In this document: piece by piece, positions 23,677-34,800 of the stretch
Layout of the letters: each line of letters starts with the position of its first letter
Position numbering within the stretch: the first letter of the stretch is position 1
Assembly (NCBI GenBank): GCA_903868455.1
Contig: CAIPVK010000189.1
Location: 1-38,740 of the forward strand
DNA: 38,740 bases
Direction: 5' to 3'
Origin: an uncultured Opitutia bacterium
GTDB lineage: Bacteria; Verrucomicrobiota; Verrucomicrobiia; Opitutales; UBA953
Notes under the pieces: model-generated
Database searches by the model: none
What the model saw: the letters and a program-made list of their open reading frames with translations, nothing else
What the model was told of the DNA's origin: nothing
Position numbers and translations under genes: made by a program

Positions 23677-24408
23677 ATGCGCGTCCTCCTGCTCCTTCCC
23701 CTCGCCGCCGGCCTCCTCGGCCAGACACCGCCTCCCGGCCGCGAGGGTGAGCGCCCCGCCCGCGGGGGCGAGGCCCGGGGCAAGGGCCGGGCGGGAGCCG
23801 GCGCCGGCCTCGTCAAGCCGACGATGGCCGACACCGTCCGGCTCAACGTCTACGCCGACAACTGGTTCATCCTCTACATCAACGGCAAGCTGGTCGCCAC
23901 GGACCCCATCGACTTCCTGCCGCACAACGTCGTCAGCGTCGACGTCCTGCCCGAGTATCCCATGACGATCGCCGTGATGGCCAAGGACAACGCCAACGCC
24001 GCCACCGGCATGGAATACGGCGACCATATCGGCGACGGCGGCTTCATCCTGAAGTTCGCCGACGGCACGGTCACCGACGCCAAGTGGAAGGCCCGCAGCT
24101 TCTCGCGCGGACCGATCGGCCGCGACACCGCCAACCCCAGGGTGGAGAACGACCCCATCCCCGCCAACTGGTTCGCGACGGACTTCGACGACCGCGACTG
24201 GCCGGCGGCGAGCGTCTTCACGGAACAGGCGGTCGGGCCCAAGGCGCCCTTCTACGAGGCCGACTTCAAGGGCGCGTCCTGGATCTGGTCCAAGGACCTC
24301 GGCCTCGACAACACCGTCATCTTCCGCGCCCGCGTCGAGAAACCCGGCTTCAAGCCGCGGTGGACGACCAAGCCCGAGATCGACATCCGCGGCGCGCCCC
24401 TGAGGTAA
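23677..24408 (+). CDS. Secreted protein with beta-sandwich (galactose-binding-like) pattern, function unknown
   Basis: A 243-residue exported protein: signal peptide (residues 1-15, MRVLLLLPLAAGLLG), a low-complexity Pro/Gly/Arg linker to about 45, then a globular region. Its sequence (VRLNVYADNWFILYINGKLV, later DFDDRDWPAASVF and WIWSKDLGLDNTVIFRARVE) has the pattern of jelly-roll carbohydrate-binding folds such as those appended to glycosidases and YHYH proteins. The aromatic W/Y-rich strands fit ligand binding, but no catalytic residues are obvious. It is a single gene, divergent from aas by 82 bp. The start is immediately preceded by an inverted repeat. I place no enzymatic role on it; family-level similarity is from memory and moderately sure. 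Confidence 0.7.
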   Translation: MRVLLLLPLAAGLLGQTPPPGREGERPARGGEARGKGRAGAGAGLVKPTMADTVRLNVYADNWFILYINGKLVATDPIDFLPHNVVSVDVLPEYPMTIAVMAKDNANAATGMEYGDHIGDGGFILKFADGTVTDAKWKARSFSRGPIGRDTANPRVENDPIPANWFATDFDDRDWPAASVFTEQAVGPKAPFYEADFKGASWIWSKDLGLDNTVIFRARVEKPGFKPRWTTKPEIDIRGAPLR

Positions 24409-24763
24409 GGCGGAGCGACGCTCCTTCGCACCCGCGGCCCGGCCCCGGGCGGAGCCCCCTACCCCGCCCTTTTGCCCTTTTCCTCCCCCTACCCCGCCCC
24501 CTATTCCTCTAGGACGGCCGTGGGCCTCACCCCCTGTGGCCAGCTATGTAACTAAGACCCTAAGTCTCTAAGTGACGAAGTATCTAAGTACCTAAACCAC
24601 ACGTCCCTTTAGTCCTTCTTCGTCCCCCTTAGTCCTCTTTCGTCCTCCTCGCCCCCTTCCCCCTTAGCATCTCAGCCACTTAGAAACTTAGCACACCCCT
24701 TCATCCCTTCCTCCCTTTCATCCCTTCATCATTTCATCCCTTTAATCCCTCTTTCCTCCCTCA
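24409..24763. repeat. Gap upstream of alaS with CTAAG arrays
   Basis: No gene or T-box-like element is seen. A weak GGAGCG/CGCTCC hairpin follows the preceding stop (24412-24424). Then come CCCCTACCCCGCCC units, a CTAAGT array (24550-24594, six CTAA occurrences), CCTTTAGTCCTTCTTCGTCC units, an inverted ACTTAG array (24661-24693) and CTTCATCCC/CCTCC units running to the ATG. The leader is strongly pyrimidine-rich; no Shine-Dalgarno. Confidence 0.65.
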
Positions 24764-27457
<2,694 letters not shown>

Positions 27458-27477
27458 GGACGGGCCTTTTCCGGCTC

Positions 27478-27498
27478 GCCCCCCTTCGGCCGGGGGGC
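27478..27498 (+). promoter_or_regulatory. GC hairpin between alaS and nadK
   Basis: GCCCCCC (27478-27484) pairs with GGGGGGC (27492-27498) around a TTCGGCC loop. No U-tract follows, and the nadK GTG lies 11 nt downstream, so it may occlude or set the efficiency of nadK initiation, or be a weak attenuator. Confidence 0.4.
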
Positions 27499-27509
27499 AA
27501 CCTAGGGTC

Positions 27510-28319
27510 GTGGCTATCCGCACCCTCGCCCTCGTCGTCAACCGCGCCAAGGCCGGCACGGACGACATCGTCGCCGACATCGGCCGGGCCGCCCGCGAGG
27601 CGGGGGTGACCGTCCGCCCCGTCGAGTGGCCCATCGAGCAGGCCAACCTGCGCGGGGCCGACGCCTGCTGCGTGGTCGGGGGCGACGGCACCTTCCTCGG
27701 CGTGGCCGAGGCCGCGGCCAAGGAGGGCGTCCCCCTCTTCGGCATCAACCGCGGCAAGCTCGGCTTCCTCGCCGCCTACCCCGCCGAGGACGTCGCCGCC
27801 AGCGTGCGCTCCGTGCTCGCCGGCGAGTGCCGCCGCGAGGAGCGCGCCCTGCTCGAGGTCCGCTTCGCCGACGGCGACTTCGCCCTCGCGCTCAACGACG
27901 TCGTGGTGAAGACGCGCGATGTCTTCCGCATGGCCCGGCTCGCCGTGCAGGCGGATGGGCATCCCGTGAACACCTACCGGGCGGACGGCGTGATCGTCGC
28001 GACCCCGACCGGCTCCTCGGCCTACAACCTCGCCGCGGGCGGCCCGCTCATCGACCCGTCGGCCTCGGTCATCGCCGTCACCCCGCTCTGCGCCCACACG
28101 CTCTCCAACCAGCCGCTCGTCTTCTCGTCCGAGTCCGAGATCCGCGTGGAGAGCCTGGACAACGTCCCGCTCGGCCTCTCGGTCGACGGACGGAGCCCGC
28201 TGGACGCGTCGAGCCGACTGCCCCTGATCGTCCGTACCGCGAAGGTCCGTCTGGGGATCCTGCGGCCGGCCGGGCTCAGCCATTTCGACGTCCTCCGCTC
28301 GAAGCTGAGGTGGGCGTGA
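27510..28319 (+). CDS. nadK: NAD kinase
   Basis: A 269-residue ATP/NAD kinase, making NADP+ from NAD+. The diagnostic GGDGT motif is at residues 57-61 (catalytic Asp59), followed by GINRGKLGFLA (78-88), the LNDVVV segment of the NE/D motif, and the glycine-rich TPTGSSAYNLAAGGPL region. Length is normal. The start is GTG (27510, VAIRTLALVVNR), placed by the first beta strand of the fold; there is no upstream in-frame alternative before the GC hairpin. It lies 52 nt after alaS. The trailer (GAAGAAGAGGATTCGGAGGA) is purine-rich. Confidence 0.95.
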   Translation: MAIRTLALVVNRAKAGTDDIVADIGRAAREAGVTVRPVEWPIEQANLRGADACCVVGGDGTFLGVAEAAAKEGVPLFGINRGKLGFLAAYPAEDVAASVRSVLAGECRREERALLEVRFADGDFALALNDVVVKTRDVFRMARLAVQADGHPVNTYRADGVIVATPTGSSAYNLAAGGPLIDPSASVIAVTPLCAHTLSNQPLVFSSESEIRVESLDNVPLGLSVDGRSPLDASSRLPLIVRTAKVRLGILRPAGLSHFDVLRSKLRWA

Positions 28320-28413
28320 GGGGTGGCTGAAGAAGAGGATTCGGAGGAGGCGGAGGAGAACGAGGATGACGAGGAAGGAGGTAGGGCTGGCTCGCCGAGC
28401 CGGCCGCGGAATT

Positions 28414-28470
28414 GGGTAGGGTCGCGGCTACGTCCGTGACCTAGGGCATGGGCGTAGCCATGCCCCTACC
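28414..28470 (+). repeat. Palindromic repeat unit, family P2, copy 1
   Basis: 57 bp with terminal GGTAGGG/CCCCTACC complementarity and a GGGCATGG/CCATGCCC hairpin (loop GCGTAG). GGCTACG in its left half is also complementary to CGTAGCC in its right half. It differs from 36703-36759 at two positions and is in the same orientation. Confidence 0.8.
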
Positions 28471-28479
28471 TGGGCGCCA

Positions 28480-28534
28480 GGTAGGGCTGGGTCTCCGACC
28501 CGGCCGCGGACGCCTCGGAGAGGCGTCCTTACCC
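28480..28534 (+). repeat. Palindromic repeat unit, family P1 (GGGTC/GACCC stem variant)
   Basis: Same architecture as 12893-12947, but stem 1 reads GGGTCTCCGACCC instead of GGCTCGCCGAGCC: the central pair is switched from C-G to G-C on both sides, a compensatory change. Stem 2 (GACGCCTC/GAGGCGTC) is perfect. Confidence 0.8.
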
Positions 28535-28696
28535 ATTCCAGCGGTGGCTGCGGTAGCAGCGGTGGCAGCGGTGGCAGCGGGTAAGCGGAGGGGCCTGCGG
28601 CCCCGGTAGTTCATCCCTCCGCATCCTCCGCATCCTCGTAATGCTCTACATCCTCGCCTCTAGGTAGGGCTGGGTCTCCGACCCTGCCGCGGGCTT

Positions 28697-28752
28697 GGGT
28701 AGGGCTGGCTCGCCGAGCCGGCCGCGGACGCCTCGGAGAGGCGTCCCTACCC
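28697..28752 (+). repeat. Palindromic repeat unit, family P1
   Basis: Complete unit with GGGTAGGG/CCCTACCC termini, perfect GGCTC/GAGCC and GACGCCTC/GAGGCGTC stems. It is followed by a GAAGAATTCAGA tail also found after the unit at 36768-36823. Confidence 0.8.
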
Positions 28753-28802
28753 GGGGAAGAATTCAGACGGAAGAATTCAGATGAAAGAACGCCGAAAGAC
28801 CC

Positions 28803-28833
28803 ATGAAAACAAAGAGGCCCGCTTTCGCGGGCC
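28803..28833 (-). terminator. Intrinsic terminator of the PEP-CTERM gene
   Basis: On the minus strand GGCCCGC, loop GAAA, GCGGGCC (28816-28833) is followed by TCTTTGTTTTC. A 7-bp GC stem, tetraloop and U-rich tail lie 24 nt past the stop. It is the only textbook Rho-independent terminator I find in the window. Confidence 0.85.
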
Positions 28834-28856
28834 CCCTTCTCTTTCATTTGAACTCT

Positions 28857-31800
28857 TTACTTTGAATTCTTCTTCCGACGGCGCAGGGCCGCCCCAGCGA
28901 GGGCCAGGCCGCCGAGCATCAGGCCGTAGGTCGAGGGCTCGGGGATGGGGGCGTAGGTGAGCCTGATCGCGGACCCGGTGTCGACCAGCGAGAGGAATGC
29001 CGGGTCGAGGCCGAATCCGGCGTAGGTCAGCCCGGTGGTGTCGAGGTCGAAGAACTGCGAGATCGAGCCCTCGTAACTGCTGATGGAGCCGTAGCTGATC
29101 AGGTCGAAGGCGTAGGTCTCGGCGGGATCGAAGTCCTGGAGGTCACCGGCCGTCGTGAGGTCCGACAGCGAGACGACCGTCAGGCCGACGCGGTTGAGCA
29201 GCGAGAGGGCGGAGATGTCCAGCAGGCCCGAGACGACGATCGTGTCGTAGTCCGTGCCGGCGTTGGGCGTGTAGACGCCACCTCCGGAGTTGAGGATCTC
29301 GAAGTCCAGGTTGCCGCCGGTCAGGGTCAAGGTGGCGAGGTTCTGGATGCCGGGCGAGTTGCCGGGGGCGAGCGTGCCGCCCGCCGCCAGCGTCACCGCG
29401 TCGAGCGAGCCCGAGCCGCGCAGGGTGCCGTCGGAGACGACGACGTCGGCGTTCGGGGCGTCGGCCGTCGTGAGGTTGAGCTCGGCGCCTTCCGTGAGCT
29501 CGAGGGAACCCGTGAAGCTCGTCAGGCCGGCCGCGACCGCGCCGGTGCCGGCAAGGCGGAGGGAGCCGGTGAAGTTGGCGACGTCGACCGAGGCGCCGGT
29601 GCCGACGAGGACCGTGGGCGAGCCGCCCAGGTTGGCGTCGTCCAACACGACCTCCTCGTCCGCGACATTGAGCGTCCCCTTGAAGGCCGAGCCCTGGATC
29701 TGGCCGCCCTTGTAGGCCACCGTGCCGGTGAAGTCGGCGCCGGAGCCGAAGTTCAGCGAGCCGCCGGCGCGGACCTCGAGGGTCGCGTTCTGGCCGGGGC
29801 GGTTGCCGGCCGAGGAGAGGTCGAGCGCGCCCGCGACGGCGAGCGTGCCCGAGAAGGAACCCAAACCCGTGAGGGTGGGCGCGCCGGTGAGGACGAGCGT
29901 CTTGCCCGGGTTGAGCTGCGAGGCGTCGACCGTGGCGCCCGTGCCGAGGGTGATCTCGGAAGCCGCGAGGTTGTTGATCGTCTCGGCGGAGACATTGCCC
30001 GTGACGGTCACCGTGGCGGGAGCCCAGTTGCCGGCGTTGAGAAGGCCGCCGCCCGCGAGGGTGATGACGTTGGTCGGGTTCAGGCCGGCGAGGTCGAGGA
30101 AGCCGCCGTTGATGACCACGGAGCCGGTGCCGAGCGCCGACACATGGCCGATGCTGAGCGTGCCCCCGCTGATGGTCGTGCCCCCCGAGTAGGTGCTGGC
30201 GGCACCCAGGATCCAGGTGCCCGCGCCGGACTTGGTCAGGGAACCGGAGCCGGAGAAGGCCTTGCCGAAGGTGCCGTCGCCGGCGCCGGCGAGGGTCAGG
30301 TTGGGATTGCCGTTGTAGACGAAGGCGACGTCGCCGTCGGTTCCGTCGAGCACCCAGTTGGCCCCGGAGAGCGACTCGAGGGTGGCGCCGCCGGAGTTGA
30401 CGGTGATGCCGCGGCCGTAGGCGGTGGTGCCGGCGGCGGCCATGCGGACGGTGCCGCCGTTGACCACAAAGGCGGCGGCGGCGTTGCGTAGCCCGCCGAG
30501 GGACTGGGAAGTCTCGCCGTAGGCCCAGTTCTCGAGCTCGACCGTGGCGCCTGAGTTGACGGTGACCACCGCGGTGCCGTTGAAGGCGCCGGAATAGAGG
30601 CGGCCTCCCGAGGCGAGGCGCAGGACGCCGTTGTCGACCGTGGTGGAACCGACGTAGGTGTTGGCGCCCTGGAGGGTCATGACCCCGGTGCCCGTCTTGC
30701 GGAGGCCATTGGTCGAGCCGTTCATCTGCGTGATCGCCCCGGTCACGGTGAGGTCGGAAGCCGGGGTGAGGGAGCCGCGGGAGACGGCGAAGGTCGTCAG
30801 GCCGCCGTTGTCCTGCAGGGCGAGCTTGGCGGCGCTGATCGTGGCGGCGTTGCCGGAGGCGTCCGAGGTGGCGGTGATCCCGGCCCCGTTGAAGAGCGAG
30901 TAGTTCCCCCAGGTGTCGCCGTTCCCGACGCCGGCGAGGGTGCCGCCGGTCATGGTGAGGGTGTTGGCGACCGTGGCGCGGAAGCCGGAGGAGATGGTGA
31001 TCGTCCCGCCGGAATTGACGGTCATCGCGCCGCGACCCGTGGTGTAACCGAGGGCGTCCTGGGCGTCGAGGCGGAGGGTGCCGCCGGAGTTGACCGTGAC
31101 GCCGCTGGCAAGCGTGCCGGCGGCGGAATTCGCCAGCGCGAGCGAGAGGACGCCGCCGTTGACCACGGCGCCTCCGGTGAAGGTGTTGCCTGCGGAGAGA
31201 CGCATCACGCCGGAACCCGTCTTGCGGAGGGGGGTGACGCCGGAGAGGATGGCGGAGACCAGGAGGTCGACTCCGGAGGCGTCGCCCGTGGAGCCGACGA
31301 CGAAGTCGTTGAAGCCGCCGGCCGCGGGCGTGTTTCCTGCGTTGAGCGCGAAGCTGTAGGTCGAGCCCGAGATGACCGAGCGGGCGGAGCCGTTGACGGT
31401 GATCGTGTTGTCCAGCGTGCCGAACTCGTTGTTGTAGGGCGCGGCCGACGCGAGACCGGTGAGTGTGCCGCCGGCGAGGGTCACGAGGCCGAAGTGGTTG
31501 TGACCGTTGGCGGAGGAATAGCTGACCCGGATGGTGCCGCCCTCGGCGATCACAGGGAGCGTGTCGGAGACGTTGTTATAGATGATGTTGACGCCGGTGA
31601 GCGTCAGCGTCGCCCCGGTCTTGACCGTCACGGCCGAGGACGAGAGCGCGCGGCCGTAGTTCTCGGTGGAGAGGACAAGCTCGCCGGAGTTGACGGTGGT
31701 GGCGCCGGTGTAGGTGCTGCGCGTGCGCAGGACGAGTGTGCCGGCGTCGACGGTCAGGGTGCCGGTGCCGGAAATGGCTCCCGTCAGGTCGAGGGTGCCC

Positions 31801-34800
31801 GCGCCGGCCTTGGTGAAGGACCGGCTGCGCGTGCCGCCGCCGTTGAGCGTGAGCGATCCGGTGGCGCTGGAGACGTCGATCGTGCCCGTGCCCTGGTCGA
31901 AGAACAGCGAGCGACCGCTGGTGACGGCGCCTGAACCGGTGTAACGCAGCGTGCCGCCGACAAGCGAGATGAAGCCGGTGGCGCCGGAACCGGCTCCGAG
32001 GTTCGACGCCGAGCCGTCGGCGACCGTGGAGAACTCAAGGACGCCGGCGTTGACCACGGTGCCGCCGGTGTAGGTGTTGGCGCCGGAGAGCGTGAGCGTG
32101 CCGTTTCCGGACTTGCGCAGGGTGCCGTTGGAGACGACGCCGGAGAGGGTCACCGCCGAGTCGGTGGTGAGGACCGGGCCATTGCCGCCCAGGTCGAACC
32201 CGCCGGAGAACGTGAGCGCGCCGGAGCGGGTGGCGTCGCCGAGGGTGGTGGAGGCGGCGAGGCTAACCGAGTTGGCAAGGGAGCGCGCGGAGGAGCCGTC
32301 CGAGGAGAGGCGGCCGCCCGAGAGGGTCAGGGTGCCGTTGCCCAGGGCGGTCGAGGAGCCGACGCGCAACGTGCCGTCGGACAGGCTGACGCCGCCCGAG
32401 AAGGTGTTGGAGCCGGCGAGGGTCAGGACACCCGCGCCGCTCTTGGAGATGGCGCCGTTGGAGACCGCGCCGTTGAGGGTGAGGTCGGAGGCGGAGCTGG
32501 CGGCGAGGGTGGAACCTCCGAGATTGAGCGCGCCGTTGAGGGTGCCGACGCCGGTCAGGGAGCCGCCGGAGAGGGTGATGGCGTTGGCGAGGGTGCGTCC
32601 GTTGATATCAAGGCTGCCGCCGGAGACGGTAACCGAGCCCGTGCCGAGGGCCGAGTTGTCGTTGGCCCGGACGACGCCCGCCTGGATGGTCGTGCCGCTC
32701 GAGTAGGTGTTGGCGCCGGAGAGCTCGAGGGTGCCGTTGCCCGCCTTGGTGAGCCCGCCGTTGGAGACGACGCCGGAGATCGCGACGTCGGACGCCACGG
32801 TGACGGCGCGGGTGGCGCCGCCGAGGTCCTGGGCGCCCGAGAGGGTCAGCGCGCCGGTGTCGGTCGCGTCGCCGAGGGTGACGTCGCCGCCGTAGACGAC
32901 GGCGACGGAGAGGGTCCGCGTGGTGCCGGAATCGGAGGAGAGGGCGCCGCCATTGAAGAGGAGGGCACCGGAGCCGAGGGCGCCGGCCGCGCCGAGGCGG
33001 ATGCGGCCCGAGGAGAGGGTCGTGCCTCCGGCGTAAGTGTTGGCGTTGCCGAGGGTCAGGGAACCGTAGCCGGACATGGCCAAGCTGCCGGAGGCGATGC
33101 CGTGGGTGCCGGTGATGGTGAAGTCGTTGAAGCCGGTGACGAGGACGCTCGTCGTGTTGACGTCCGCGCCGTCGATGCGGGCCGTCGTGCCGGTGGCCAG
33201 GTCGTTGAAGAGGACGGCGTCGGCGTCGAGGAACTCGGTGCCGGAATCGTCGGTGTCGAGCTTCCAGTTCTGCGCGCCGCCGATCGCGGCCGTGGTCCAG
33301 AGGTCGCTCTCCTCGCCGCTCCAGTAGGGAGTGGCGCCGGTCACGACATACTGCAGGACGCCGCCGTTTACCTCGAGGGAGGGCGTCTGGCGGCTGGAGG
33401 TCGTGGGCTGGGTGCCGAGGACGAAGGCCGAGAGGCCGGTGCCGCCGATGGATCCCCCGGTGAACGAGACCAGGTTGTAGGCGCCGTTGACGGCTCCCCC
33501 GCCACCGAGGTTGACCGTGACGGAGTTCGCGCCCCCGTTGGCCGTGAGCGCGCCGACGGAGAGGGCCGAGGAGACGGAGTAATTGGTGAAAGGCCCGATG
33601 TTCAGGGTCGCGGCGCCGGCGAAGGTGAGGTTGCCGGTGGTGAGGGTGCCGAGCACGCCGTTTCCGGCGGTGAGGATCGCGCCGGAAGCGGCCGTCACCG
33701 CTCCGACCGAGCCCGCGCCCGAGAGGACGGAGCCGCTGTCCAAGGAGACCGAGTTGGAGACGGTGCCCGCGACCGTGAGGGAGGCGTTGCCGGTGAGGGT
33801 GACCGCCCCGGCCACGGTGCCGGAGACGGACGCGCTGGAGCCGGCGGCGAGGGCGACGGTGCCGCCGACCGTGCCGGCGACGTTGAGGGTGGCGCCGGAG
33901 GCGACGCTGACGGCTGAGCTCGCCGAGAGGGAGCCGCCCGCCGCCACGGACAGGGTGCCGTTGCTCACGGTCGTGGCCCGGGTATAGGTGTTGACGCCCG
34001 AGAGGGTGAGCGTGCCGGCGCCCAGCTTGGTGAGGGCGAGGGTGCCACCCGACTGGCCGATGGCGCCGGAGAAGGAACCGTCGGAGACAATGAGCGTGTC
34101 CGCGCCCGCGATGGCGGAGATGACGCCCGAGCCGGCGAGGGTGCCGATGGTCTCGGAGTTGCCACCCTTGGCGAGACGGAGCGAGCCATTGACGGTCGTC
34201 GTGCCGGCGTCGGGGATGAAGCTGTTGGAGGTGGCGGAGCCGTCGCTCAGCTGCAGGATGGAACCCGAGCCGACGGTGGTGGCGCCGGCATAGCTGTTGG
34301 CGGTCCCGAGGAAGATGACGCGGTTCGTGCCGGCGATCGTGACGTCGCCGGTGCCGGAGATGCCGCCCGAGAAGTCCGTGCGGCCGCCCGCGGTGCTGCC
34401 GGTCAGGGTGACGGAACGAGCGAGGGTGACGGCTCCCGAGAAGGCCGCCGTGCTCGTGCCCGAGGTCGTGGCCGAGCCGAGGGTGACGACGCCGGCGCCA
34501 TTGGAGGTCACGCTGATGGCGCGGCCGAGCGTGACGCCGCCGGCTGTGGCGTTGACCAGGAGCGAGAGGTCGCTCGAACCGGTGGAGGCGTCGCCGAGGG
34601 TAACGGTGCCGGTGGTGCCGAGGGCGTTGGCGTTGGAGGCGACCACCGTGCCGGCGCGGACGGTCGTGCCGCCGCTGTAGGAGTTGGAGCCGGAGAGGAG
34701 CAGCGTGCCGGCGCCGGTCTTCAGGAGGGCGCCGTTGCCGATGCGGTCATTGGAGCCGTTGGTGAGGACGGCGGAGACCGTGAGGTCGACGGCCGAACTC

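Larger units (their letters stand above)
28320..28802. repeat. Repeat-dense gap between nadK and the PEP-CTERM gene
   Basis: No gene is supported. Order: purine-rich nadK trailer (28328-28380), partial P1 (28380-28409), P2 unit (28414-28470), full P1 (28480-28534), CAGCGGTGGCAGCGG array (28545-28582), GGGGCCTGCGGCCCC hairpin (28593-28607), CATCCTCCG units, partial P1 (28663-28691), full P1 (28697-28752), then a tail with two GAAGAATTCAGA direct repeats (28756-28781). Confidence 0.75.

Noticed and set aside
24409..24763. T-box or tRNA-like regulatory leader for alaS
   Set aside because: No T-box sequence, specifier stem or antiterminator; only pyrimidine repeats and CTAAG arrays.
27500..27509. 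CCTAGGGT before nadK as a -10 promoter element
   Set aside because: It would lie only about 1 nt from the start codon, leaving no room for a transcription start; similar CTAGG strings elsewhere lack a matching -35.
28611..28847. 78-codon minus frame downstream of the PEP-CTERM gene
   Set aside because: It spans the terminator and P1 palindromes; product is repeat-derived.
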